This document shows, in pieces, positions 43,688 to 51,584 of a stretch of 64,000 nucleotides of DNA; position 1 is the first letter of the stretch, and the number at the start of each line of letters is the position of its first letter. Both the position numbers and the translations under genes were made by a program. The DNA is from Paenibacillus urinalis. Lineage in GTDB: Bacteria; Bacillota; Bacilli; Paenibacillales; Paenibacillaceae. Location of the stretch: the NCBI RefSeq assembly GCF_028747985.1, contig NZ_CP118108.1, forward strand, positions 4,407,001-4,471,000, given 5' to 3'. The notes beneath the pieces were generated by a model, which made no database searches, was not told where the DNA came from, and saw only the letters and a list, made by a program, of their open reading frames with translations.

Positions 43688-45118
43688 TTATCGAGCCTTG
43701 CGAGCTCGCTTTCTCTGCTTTCGTACCCCGAGCTTGGTTCGCAGGCGTTTTTTTCTAGTGATGGCTGTACTGCGTTTTTTGGTTTTCGCACGCGGTTTAG
43801 ATTTCAAGAGGGGAGCTTGCGACCGCTTTGTTTTTTTTCTTCGTTTTCTTTTGGTTGGAGAAGGCTGATTAGCGGCTTGGTAAGCCTGCAGAGAGATTAT
43901 GTTCCTTGCTGAATGCAGGTCAGAGAACCAATCGGGGAACAACGTGACCCACTGCTGCACCATGCTCGCGGTTCGCTTCTCATATGCTGCAGGTCCATAC
44001 ATCTGCTCAGCCTTGGAATGATTGTGTTGACCCGTCCGTGCAGATTCCTTCCGGTTGGTGATGAATGGGATCATCTTGGCGGCAAGCTCCTCTGTATCTC
44101 CCGGGCTGACAAGTAAGTGTCCATTGTCTACAGATTCCATCATTTCCGCGAGACCGCCCTGCTGAAAGGCAACAACTGGCTTAGCGAAGTACATGCTCTC
44201 AAGGGCCGTCATGCCAAACCCCTCTTTTACCAGGCTCGGAATGACTGCTAGATCCATCGCGCTGTATGCGCAGCTCACATCTTCAATGAAATCCGTGAAT
44301 AAAAATTGATGAGCAAATCCTGACTGCTGAATTAGAGATATGCACTCCTCATAATAGGCCGTATCCACTGCTGTACCGATCACCCAGAACCGGGTGTGGG
44401 GGAATCGTTCGCATAACAAGAGCGCGGATTGAATAAAAGGCTTAAGACCCTTTGCTTCATATATAAATGAGGAAATATATCCGATACAAAAATGTCCGGG
44501 GGTCAGCCCCAGCGTCTTCCGCTGAGTCTGACGCAGACCTTCCCATTCATCTGGTGCGGCAAGAGCTTCATTCCAGGTAGGAGGCAATACAGTTAGTTTC
44601 GAAGGGATCGAGCTGTGCACAAGCGGCTCAGTAACAGCATGAGAGATGGCAATCACCCAATCACTATGCTCATCAATGAACTGTATAGCCTCAGCCGTGT
44701 AAGGATTGGTTTGAATGATTTCAGTGAGCTTCCAGATGGCAGGAATGCCAAGTATGCGGGCAGCCATTACCGGGATAACATTTACACAGGTATTGGAGAC
44801 GATGAGGTGTGGATTTTCTTCATGAAGCAATTGCACAACTTCCTGGGAAGAAGGATGCTGCATTAACTCGGCAGCGTCCTCTCTCAGCTGCTCATAAGGA
44901 ATATACATATAGTGGAGAAGCTCATAAGGCTGAATGATGACTCGGATCTCAGCCTCTCTTGCCATTCGAGCGATAATTCCTTCACAGGGTACAACCAGTA
45001 CACAATCAAAATAGGATTCCATTTGCCTGCAGAAGCTGAGGAGCAGCTTCTCAGCCCCCGTGATACTCTGTGTACTGCTGATATGACTGAACAACATCAA
45101 TTTAGGTTTAAGTGTCAT
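43688..45118 (-). CDS. GT4-like glycosyltransferase with Lys/Arg-rich C-terminal tail
   Basis: A 476-residue GT-B enzyme. The N-terminal half starts LMLFSHISSTQSITGAEKLLLSF; the donor half shows CIGYISSFIYEAKGLKPFI and KEGFGMTALESMYFAKPVV with the two Glu of the E-x7-E motif. From about residue 418 the chain turns into a strongly basic tail (TKRKRRKKTKRS, KPRAKTKKRS, KKRLRTKLGVRKQRKRARKAR in pieces) with no fold. Such tails recur in this cluster. The ATG at 45118 has only a weak AAAGGG upstream, with a short TTG-started reading frame overlapping it. First gene after a 163-base gap from the CgeB pair. Confidence 0.88.
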   Translation of the reverse strand: MTLKPKLMLFSHISSTQSITGAEKLLLSFCRQMESYFDCVLVVPCEGIIARMAREAEIRVIIQPYELLHYMYIPYEQLREDAAELMQHPSSQEVVQLLHEENPHLIVSNTCVNVIPVMAARILGIPAIWKLTEIIQTNPYTAEAIQFIDEHSDWVIAISHAVTEPLVHSSIPSKLTVLPPTWNEALAAPDEWEGLRQTQRKTLGLTPGHFCIGYISSFIYEAKGLKPFIQSALLLCERFPHTRFWVIGTAVDTAYYEECISLIQQSGFAHQFLFTDFIEDVSCAYSAMDLAVIPSLVKEGFGMTALESMYFAKPVVAFQQGGLAEMMESVDNGHLLVSPGDTEELAAKMIPFITNRKESARTGQHNHSKAEQMYGPAAYEKRTASMVQQWVTLFPDWFSDLHSARNIISLQAYQAANQPSPTKRKRRKKTKRSQAPLLKSKPRAKTKKRSTAITRKKRLRTKLGVRKQRKRARKAR

Positions 45119-45281
45119 AGAGTGTACAACCCTTTAGTTTCCACTGGATTACGGATATCAAAGGGTGCCTTCACCTCCTTTTTCCAGGTACACTATAACC
45201 ACAATATATTCTGTATTTAAATATGACCGGCACGACAAATGAACCATACCATTCGTACAATTTCCACATCACTGTGCAAGC

Positions 45282-46448
45282 TCATCCGAATATAATCTGC
45301 AGCAGGCTGTTTAAGCGATGACTGTAGGTGTGTTCATTCCAGGTACGTTCGAATCCCCGAAGCGCAATCTCTCTTCTCTTGTCTTCATTTGCCAAATAAA
45401 ATTCAATCTTCTCTATCATTTCGGTCGGAGATTCATACGTTTCGATCTCGACACCCGGGGTGTAGAACCGAATCAGGTCGGAGCGGGCATCTGTAAGCTG
45501 CAAGGTAGCACACGCGGATATTTCAAAGGTGCGGGGATTGGGGGATAGAGGAGGGATCTTAATGCTGTTGTTGTTCATCGAATCATCCTCATGTGAACGG
45601 TGCAGGTTCAGGACGATTTTCGTTCCATTGTACACGTCCCTTGTCTCTTCAGGACTCATCCAGCGATTGAGTTCAATTTGGCTGCGATACATTTCGTAAT
45701 CGGGAAGTCGGTCCCACCATATCCCGTTAAACACTGTATTGTGAGACATGATCTGTGGAAGTACGGGATTAAAATACTGCACGCGGTTCCAGTAGCCAGA
45801 GCCGATGAAGCTGACATCTCTGCGGACAGCAGTCGGCGTCATGTTAGGATAATAGTGATGAATAAAGGCGCCGAACGGCAGATAATGCACCTCAGCACAC
45901 CCATGATTACGATACATTTCAACACAGTTGAGCTCAAGTGTAAAAATATAATCATAATGTGGAGCAATGTTTAGGGTCATATCGGTATAATAAGAGTCAT
46001 CCGTCAACCATACGGCGGTTCGAACCCCTAAGCCTCGAATTTGATCTACCACTTCCACAGGCAGGAACATTCCATCCAGTGCAAGCACAAGATCCGGCAT
46101 AAACATACGTACTGTTTCAAGCGCAGATTCATCAGGATTCACAATGTGTACAGCGGAGCAGAGCGTCTGCAAGGTCTCAATAATCGCTTGATCAATCGGT
46201 GAGTAGGGAAAGCCCTTCCCTGAGGAGATATATACAACTTGAATGGGGCGAACCGGCAGAGGCTCCTGAGCCCGGCTCATCAAAAAATTGGCGCGCCCTC
46301 TCAAATAGCCGTCATCGAACCCTCTTTGAAATTGCTGTCTGTGCACAAGAGATTCGGAATTGTAGCCAAATCTTCTTGTTGAAGAAGCCTTTTTCTTTGG
46401 TTTCTGTCTCACAGCCACGCCTATCGTCCTCCTTTTGTTTTTAAACAT
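45282..46448 (-). CDS. CgeB-family protein (spore-associated glycosyltransferase) with basic N-terminus
   Basis: A 388-residue protein of the CgeB/DUF3880 glycosyltransferase family; CgeB in Bacillus subtilis affects the outermost spore surface glycans. The catalytic part has VWLTDDSYYTDMTLNIA near residue 142 and the family signature NPRTFEISACATLQLTD near 320. Residues 1-30 are Lys/Arg-rich (KNKRRTIG, RQKPKKKASSTRRF), followed at about 40-50 by FQRGFDDGYLRGR, the aromatic-glycine motif shared by several proteins here. It overlaps the preceding CgeB gene by eight bases and is its paralogue. Confidence 0.9.
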   Translation of the reverse strand: MFKNKRRTIGVAVRQKPKKKASSTRRFGYNSESLVHRQQFQRGFDDGYLRGRANFLMSRAQEPLPVRPIQVVYISSGKGFPYSPIDQAIIETLQTLCSAVHIVNPDESALETVRMFMPDLVLALDGMFLPVEVVDQIRGLGVRTAVWLTDDSYYTDMTLNIAPHYDYIFTLELNCVEMYRNHGCAEVHYLPFGAFIHHYYPNMTPTAVRRDVSFIGSGYWNRVQYFNPVLPQIMSHNTVFNGIWWDRLPDYEMYRSQIELNRWMSPEETRDVYNGTKIVLNLHRSHEDDSMNNNSIKIPPLSPNPRTFEISACATLQLTDARSDLIRFYTPGVEIETYESPTEMIEKIEFYLANEDKRREIALRGFERTWNEHTYSHRLNSLLQIIFG

Positions 46449-47511
46449 GATTTAGCAGCATCTCAAGCCGGTGCTTCATGGTATGGCGCAGATTCGTCGT
46501 CATGAGACCTCGCCAGGCAACAGACAGACGCTCTTGTTCGTGCGTAAGATAATATTCCATTTTCTCCTGGAGGTCTTGTGCCGTATGAAAGGTCTCAATG
46601 TCATATCCCGGTCGATAATACAGCGTGAGATCATCTCGTACATCCGTCAATTGGAGCGTGCCGCAGGCACTGATCTCATACGTGCGGGGATTGATAGAGC
46701 CGCCCTGAATTTGATGGGTATTTCGATTATCTAATCCCGCTTCGCAAGGTCTGTGCATATTAATAACGATTTTGGCTCCATTGTAATAATTCACAGATTC
46801 AGCAGGCGGAATCCAGCCTGAGTGAATAAATGGACGAAGCAGCTCCAAATTGCTGAGCCGATCCCATTCCCCTCCTGCAATCATCACACGTTTGTTCTTC
46901 AAGTAAGGAGCAAGCGCATCGAACAAAGCGATTCGGTTCCAGAATCCACTGCCAATAAATACGATATCGTATCGATATTCCGGTGCGATTTGCCGCGGTC
47001 TGAACAACGAGGTATTCACTCCGAGCGGAACATAATGCACGTGCTCAGCACCCAGATTGCTGTAGAACGGTACTGTATTCAGCTCATGTGTAAACACCAG
47101 ATCATAATGCTGGGAGATCGATGCTGTTTCCTCTGTAAAATAGGGATCATCGACAAACCATATGGCCGTTCGGATTCCGTGTGATCGAATCTCTTGTATC
47201 TGTGCAAGATGATCTTCGGGGAAGATATGAAGTCCATTTAACACGAGCACCAGATCAGGGGTGTGCTCTATAGCGCTCCGGGCCATTGCAGATCGATCTG
47301 CCACCACGCATTCACGAACAGAAGAGTTCAGTGCATCGATGATCCCTTCATCAATCGCATCAAAGCCCTGAGGAACATACATGACCTTCAGATCTCGAAG
47401 CACGGGAGTAAATGGCTGTGTTCTGCCAAGCACCGCTTCACATCCGCCATATCGTATCCCCTGCTCATATCCATCCTGATAACCCTGCAGCCTCCGCTTA
47501 GTCCTGTTCAC
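46441..47511 (-). CDS. CgeB-family protein (spore-associated glycosyltransferase)
   Basis: A 356-residue CgeB/DUF3880-family enzyme. The N-terminus is short and basic (MNRTKRRLQ), followed at once by GYQDGYEQGIRYGG, the shared aromatic-glycine motif. The body has IWFVDDPYFTEETASIS near residue 130 and NPRTYEISACGTLQLTDV near 298. Translation starts at GTG (47511). First gene of the pair, about 180 bases after the terminator that ends the small-protein operon; CATATAGTT lies upstream, a near match to a sigma-K -10. Sugar unknown. Confidence 0.9.
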   Translation of the reverse strand: MNRTKRRLQGYQDGYEQGIRYGGCEAVLGRTQPFTPVLRDLKVMYVPQGFDAIDEGIIDALNSSVRECVVADRSAMARSAIEHTPDLVLVLNGLHIFPEDHLAQIQEIRSHGIRTAIWFVDDPYFTEETASISQHYDLVFTHELNTVPFYSNLGAEHVHYVPLGVNTSLFRPRQIAPEYRYDIVFIGSGFWNRIALFDALAPYLKNKRVMIAGGEWDRLSNLELLRPFIHSGWIPPAESVNYYNGAKIVINMHRPCEAGLDNRNTHQIQGGSINPRTYEISACGTLQLTDVRDDLTLYYRPGYDIETFHTAQDLQEKMEYYLTHEQERLSVAWRGLMTTNLRHTMKHRLEMLLNHV

Positions 47512-47693
47512 CTCTCGTTCTCACCCTCGCCCAAGTGGTATAGTGTAATCACTTCTAACTATATGCCAGGGTGTCAAATGCATCATGGACCGTTGTCCTC
47601 ACCTGTACAAATTTGGCTTTTGCCCCGAGTACATCTATCCTGATTTCTTACCTTAAGCCCAAGTTTCAAAAATAAAAAGGGCTTGTACCCTGC

Positions 47694-47753
47694 GTAAAAA
47701 AAAGAAAAACTGTCTACAAGTGACCGAAGTAATGTCGGCTTGAAAACAGTTTA
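47694..47753 (-). terminator. Intrinsic terminator of the small-protein operon
   Basis: On the minus strand AAACTGT/ACAGTTT close a stem that also contains CAAGCCGA against TCGGTCACTTG, followed by TTCTTTTTTTT. It lies 23 bases after the stop of the basic small protein. Confidence 0.75.
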
Positions 47754-47775
47754 TGCCATTCAAAAAATGAAGAAA

Positions 47776-48087
47776 TTATTGCGCCTCATAGGCCAGTTTA
47801 TGTCCATCTTCGAATCCTTGAGCGAACCCGGCGTTGAAGCCTTCGCTGTATGCGTCTTTGTACTCCGGTGCGGCGATGGTTTCTCGTGGAGACTGGACAC
47901 GTTTTTTGCGGAGCTGACGCTTCTTGCCCGCTGGAGATAACCGTTTCTTTACTCTCTTCTTGCTTGAAGTCATCTTGGTCAGCTTTTTCTTGGTCACCCC
48001 GGTGACCTTTTTCTTCTTTCTGACGGATGTAGCGCGGGCACCAGCCTTTGTACCGGAACCCGTTACCCTCTTTTTTTTTCTCTTCAT
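47776..48087 (-). CDS. Small basic protein with aromatic-glycine C-terminal motif
   Basis: A 103-residue protein with no enzymatic domain. Residues 1-70 are almost entirely Lys, Arg, Thr, Ser and Gly in runs such as MKRKKKRVTGS, KKKKVTGVTKKK and GKKRQLRKKR. The last 28 residues are YKDAYSEGFNAGFAQGFEDG and HKLAYEAQ, three or four repeats of (F/Y)-x-x-G. The same two elements occur as terminal additions on several glycosyltransferases of the cluster. GGAGGAG precedes the ATG at 48087. Last gene of the operon of small proteins. Not recognised as a known family; a role in localisation or packing at the spore surface is a guess. Confidence 0.8.
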   Translation of the reverse strand: MKRKKKRVTGSGTKAGARATSVRKKKKVTGVTKKKLTKMTSSKKRVKKRLSPAGKKRQLRKKRVQSPRETIAAPEYKDAYSEGFNAGFAQGFEDGHKLAYEAQ

Positions 48088-48155
48088 ATTTACTCCTCCT
48101 GTGGACTTAATCAACGATGAAACAGTTCACGGTATGACGAATTGAGCCGTACTGC

Positions 48156-48443
48156 TCACGTATTTCGGAGCAACACAAACGCTGTATCCTCATCAGGATA
48201 CCAGGGGGGAGCAGGGCTGCCTTTCTTGATCGGCTCAAGTGAGATCCCATGGATGCTCTCTGCCATCTCCTGCTGACATTTGGCGATGAGGTCAATATGC
48301 TTCATTAACTGTGCTGCAGGAATGGCTGCCAGCTCATAGCCATCTGCTATCGTCTCCAGCATACGAGAAAGTGCAGTCTGGCTTCTCGCAATCGACTCCA
48401 GCAGGGCAAGCTTCGCCTCCCTCTCTCTCGCTAACAGGCTCAT
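48156..48443 (-). CDS. Small helical protein, third of three
   Basis: A 95-residue protein not recognised as a known family. It is predicted helical: MSLLAREREAKLALLESIARS and ALSRMLETIADGYELAAIPAAQ, then LMKHIDLIAKCQQEMAESIHG, ending in an acidic, Pro-rich stretch (PPWYPDEDTAF). The ATG overlaps the stop of the previous gene by one base (TGATG), so it is translationally coupled. Three such proteins of similar length in a row suggest a heteromeric helical assembly in the spore cluster. Confidence 0.8.
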   Translation of the reverse strand: MSLLAREREAKLALLESIARSQTALSRMLETIADGYELAAIPAAQLMKHIDLIAKCQQEMAESIHGISLEPIKKGSPAPPWYPDEDTAFVLLRNT

Positions 48444-48766
48444 CACTTACCCACATCAAGATCCATCATAGAATCAAACGAACCGCCATCCTGCTCTCCT
48501 TGGCTTAACAAGGCCTTCAGATTGCTGTTCAGACCGGCTTCCATCCGATTAACTCCCTCAAGAAGCTCAATTAAATGCTCCTGCAGCTTAAGCGACATAT
48601 TCAACTGCTCCTCATGGCTCTCGAATACTGCCCCGCTTAAATGATTAACAGACCAATTTCTTATCTTCTCCGCTTCCAGCGCCTTAGCCTCCAGAATCAG
48701 AGATATATTATGCTGCAGCTTAACGGCAGCGTCCATAATTTGAAGCATAGATTCCTCTCTGCTCAT
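48443..48766 (-). CDS. Small helical protein, second of three
   Basis: A 107-residue helical protein with no recognised domain: MSREESMLQIMDAAVKLQHN, LILEAKALEAEKIRNW, then SLKLQEHLIELLEGVNRMEAG and an acidic end (DSMMDLDVGK). The ATG at 48766 is nine bases after AAGGCGG; GTG at 48775 is an alternative. It lies between two similar-sized helical proteins and is coupled to the following one. Confidence 0.8.
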   Translation of the reverse strand: MSREESMLQIMDAAVKLQHNISLILEAKALEAEKIRNWSVNHLSGAVFESHEEQLNMSLKLQEHLIELLEGVNRMEAGLNSNLKALLSQGEQDGGSFDSMMDLDVGK

Positions 48767-48789
48767 CACTCTCACCCGCCTTGTTGCTT

Positions 48790-49077
48790 CTATTCTTCAT
48801 CCGATGCAGCCATTTCCCTAACGATATGCGTAATGGAGTCAGCAATCATCTCTTCCAAATCAGCCAGATTACCCAAATACGATACAATTCCGGCATTTAA
48901 TTGTCCTGCTCCATCGATTAGTCCCTGCATATCGGTAAAATGCGGCAACATGTCCGGCATTACACTGATCATCTCTGCCATGCGCACATTCACATGCCGT
49001 TCCGCTTCCAGGACTCTTGCGACTTGATGATGGGCATGCGCTAGATGAGCGAGCACTTCATCGAGTTTTTGCTGCAC
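48790..49077 (-). CDS. Small helical protein, first of three
   Basis: A 95-residue helical protein, beginning VQQKLDEVLAHLAHAHHQV and ARVLEAERHVNVRMAEMISV, with a Met-rich centre (MPDMLPHFTDMQ) and an acidic end (AASDEE). The start is taken as GTG (49077), nine bases after GGGAGG; a TTG at 49086 is too close to that site. First gene of the four-gene small-protein operon, behind a good sigma-K-like promoter. No family recognised. Confidence 0.78.
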   Translation of the reverse strand: MQQKLDEVLAHLAHAHHQVARVLEAERHVNVRMAEMISVMPDMLPHFTDMQGLIDGAGQLNAGIVSYLGNLADLEEMIADSITHIVREMAASDEE

Positions 49078-49146
49078 TGGACCCAACCTCCCTCTTCAAA
49101 ATACAACTCAAGATTAAATTCCGGCCTCATCAGCATTTGCCTTCCA

Positions 49147-49175
49147 TAGCATATGCATGGCCCCGGAACTCAGTG
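49147..49175 (-). promoter_or_regulatory. Sigma-K-like promoter of the small-protein operon
   Basis: Minus strand: -35 CACT (49172-49175), 16-base spacer, -10 CATATGCTA (49147-49155). The sigma-K consensus is mACm, 16-17 bases, CATAnnnTA, so the -10 is a perfect match and the spacing is right. The start codon of the first gene is about 70 bases downstream. Confidence 0.6.
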
Positions 49176-49256
49176 CTTGTTAGACACGCTTGCCGCTGTG
49201 GATATTTTAAGGAACAATGATTGGCCATACAGGGAAGGTAAGGAGTCAGTATAAAT

Positions 49257-49290
49257 AAAAAAAAGCACTGGATGCTCTCATCCAATGCTT
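49257..49290 (-). terminator. Intrinsic terminator of the DedA gene
   Basis: On the minus strand AAGCATTGGATG/CATCCAGTGCTT with a four-base loop, one mismatch, followed by eight T. It lies 41 bases after the DedA stop. Confidence 0.85.
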
Positions 49291-49330
49291 GGTTGCTGGT
49301 TATATTTGGAATCATGGTGGAATCACCATC

Positions 49331-49957
49331 TTATTCTCGATTCTGCTGAGCTCTTCGGATTCTTCGAAGGATCCATCTTACCAGCTGGTACAAGACAAAG
49401 ACAATTCCAATCAGAATAAGAGTGCGTGTCAGCGACTTCTCCACCATGTTGAATACCTGCTTCCACTGCTCACCGAAGAGATAGCCGATGAGGAAGAACA
49501 CGGTCACCCACAGTGCCGTTCCACCATATGCATAGGTAGCTACGGTTCGATACGGAAGTCGAATAATGCCTATAAAATAGCCGATGAATTGTCTGACTCC
49601 CGGAACAAAAAAAACAAAAAGCAGAAGCTTGTCCCCATATTTGTCATACCGTTTTCTTGTTTTCTCAAGAAAATCCGGATGAATGGACAGCCACTTCCCA
49701 AACCGATCCACGAGGGGAGACCCAAATCTGTATCCGATCGCGTAGGTAATCGTCACTCCGAGACAGGCTCCAGTCAGTGCCAGCAGATAAGCCGGAAGCC
49801 ATTCCAGCAGTCCCAAATAAACAAGATATCCCGTATATGTAAGCGTGCTGTTGCCAGGGGGAATCGGCAAAGCGATAAAGTCCAGAGGCAGGCCAATTAA
49901 CAATACATAATAGCCGTATTGATCAAATAATCGTTCAACGACGTCAATTAAATTCAT
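49331..49957 (-). CDS. DedA-family membrane protein
   Basis: A 208-residue membrane protein of the DedA family. Features: GLPLDFIALPIPPGNSTLTYTG near residue 22, GYRFGSPLVDRFGKWLSIHPD near 75, the motif FFVPGVRQFIGYFIG near 115 and a C-terminal helix with a basic end. DedA proteins include flippases for undecaprenyl phosphate or phospholipids, so it might recycle the lipid carrier for the glycans built around it (inference). Single gene with its own terminator, AGGAGA before the ATG. Confidence 0.92.
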   Translation of the reverse strand: MNLIDVVERLFDQYGYYVLLIGLPLDFIALPIPPGNSTLTYTGYLVYLGLLEWLPAYLLALTGACLGVTITYAIGYRFGSPLVDRFGKWLSIHPDFLEKTRKRYDKYGDKLLLFVFFVPGVRQFIGYFIGIIRLPYRTVATYAYGGTALWVTVFFLIGYLFGEQWKQVFNMVEKSLTRTLILIGIVFVLYQLVRWILRRIRRAQQNRE

Positions 49958-50080
49958 ATAATCTCCTATATTCGGGCCCTAATGTTATTTTTGAGTAGAC
50001 AATCAAGGGCAGCTACAAACTCACTACTGAAAATATTATTAAAATTGGAAACTATAATCAAGTTTAACCCTTCCAGGCAC

Positions 50081-50120
50081 CAAAAAGCCGGACCCATGAG
50101 ATCTACCCAGGGATCCGGTT
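50081..50120 (-). terminator. Intrinsic terminator of the six-gene glycosyltransferase operon
   Basis: On the minus strand AACCGGATCC and GGTCCGGCTT form a stem with a 16-base loop, one mismatch, followed by a run of T. It lies about 56 bases after the stop of the operon's last gene. Confidence 0.65.
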
Positions 50121-50176
50121 TATTTATATTTTGACGAATATCCCCCTGACTCTAAACTATTACACCCTCATTCCAT

Positions 50177-51553
50177 CTATAATATAGGGCTGATCAGCAT
50201 AGGCGGTGCAATAATAGGAAGTCCTTGTGGAATGGATTGCAATTGTTCGGTCGTAAGCTCATAAATGTCTTGCTGATCAATTCCCCAGCACTCAGCTGCA
50301 TGGGGTGTAATGAACAGCCTTCGCTTTCCATCCTTCAACTGAAATAGATGCTGTGCTGCCTCAGGACTGCTGTCAGTCACGATGCTTCCATCAGGGATCC
50401 CGATCGTCATCTTCCCGGCTTGCTGCTGCTGTAACTCTTCGGGTGTATGGAGCTGGATGATATCCCCGGTTGGAATGGACTGCAGCTCATGACGAGACAG
50501 CCGAACAGCTCGATTGAATACCGCTGCTTGATGCACATCCTGCAGCTCTAGAGGATGCTTATGGCCATCCTGTAACCAGTACAGCTTGCTGCCGCTCGTT
50601 TTGACCAATCTGCGATCAGGATAAAATTGATAGCTCGGGATGCCGCGCACTCCAAATTGTTCATACGCTGCACCATTCGTATGCCGCGTTTCCTGAATCA
50701 ACTGATGCGGATTCCCCCATTTTGCCTCATAAAACTTCGCATTCCCATGATTGGTTTCTTCAAACTGTGAATTCTCTATGCTCTTCATGCTTACACTGCC
50801 GAAATGATGAATAAAGCTGTCTCCCGCGATGCAAAGTTTCCTCCCGGACAACCTGATACGAATCATCCAGTCATCATCCTCGTAATTGCCAATGCGATAA
50901 CCTTCGTCCAGATATCCAATGTCATACAGCAGCTCTCTTCGAAACAATAAACAGAAGCCTACAAGACGATCTGTATATTTCCATTTACCAGGATCAGGCT
51001 TATTAAACCCCTCTGCAAAGGGAAGCATATCCTTCACATCGGAGTAGGGAACCTCTATTTGCTGCTCTCCACCAATATAATTGGTGACGGGTCCTACGGC
51101 AGCTATACCTGCATCACTGTCCAAACAGCTGAGCATGTTCGTAAGCCATCCCGGCGTCACCACAACGTCATTGTTCAAGATGACAATATATTGACCTCTG
51201 GCCATCATCAGACCATGGTTAACACCGCCTGCAAATCCCAAATTACGCTCCAGCACCGTGTATCGGACATTCAAGTCTAGAGACCGGAGGTAATCTGCCG
51301 TACCATCCGTCGATGCATTATCCACAACTACAATTTCATAAGGATGAGCGGTGTGAGTCTGAATGCTGGCTATACATCCTTTCAATAGATCCATCTGATT
51401 ATAGGTAGGAATGACGATACTTGTTCCTTCCATCCACTTGCCGTATGAATGAATACCATGAGTCTTACCTTGATCGTACCCTTGTTGAAAGCCTTCCTGA
51501 AACGAAATCACTCGCGGCGTCTTCCGCATCTGCTTCTTGGTCTTTCGGTTCAT
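50177..51553 (-). CDS. Family 2 glycosyltransferase with basic/aromatic-glycine N-terminus and C-terminal repeats
   Basis: A 458-residue protein in three parts. Residues 1-40: basic MNRKTKKQMRKTPR, then FQEGFQQGYDQGKTHG, the shared aromatic-glycine motif. Residues 45-280: a GT2 domain (SIVIPTYNQMDLLKGCI, VVDNASTDGTADYL, NNDVVVTPGWL, EDDDWMIRIRLSG). Residues 300-458: two copies of a roughly 65-residue module (RRLVKTSGSKLYWLQDGHKHPL ending LQSIPTGD in pieces, and GSIVTDSSPEAAQHLFQLKDG ending LQSIPQG in pieces), resembling repeats seen in secreted surface proteins. Last gene of the six-gene operon. Confidence 0.88.
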   Translation of the reverse strand: MNRKTKKQMRKTPRVISFQEGFQQGYDQGKTHGIHSYGKWMEGTSIVIPTYNQMDLLKGCIASIQTHTAHPYEIVVVDNASTDGTADYLRSLDLNVRYTVLERNLGFAGGVNHGLMMARGQYIVILNNDVVVTPGWLTNMLSCLDSDAGIAAVGPVTNYIGGEQQIEVPYSDVKDMLPFAEGFNKPDPGKWKYTDRLVGFCLLFRRELLYDIGYLDEGYRIGNYEDDDWMIRIRLSGRKLCIAGDSFIHHFGSVSMKSIENSQFEETNHGNAKFYEAKWGNPHQLIQETRHTNGAAYEQFGVRGIPSYQFYPDRRLVKTSGSKLYWLQDGHKHPLELQDVHQAAVFNRAVRLSRHELQSIPTGDIIQLHTPEELQQQQAGKMTIGIPDGSIVTDSSPEAAQHLFQLKDGKRRLFITPHAAECWGIDQQDIYELTTEQLQSIPQGLPIIAPPMLISPIL

Positions 51554-51584
51554 CCTTGTCTTACCTCCTTCAAGAACAGCTGCA

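Noticed and set aside
49289..49900. 203-codon plus-strand open frame opposite the DedA gene
   Set aside because: It is the antisense shadow of a clearly recognisable DedA gene, without ribosome site or family resemblance.
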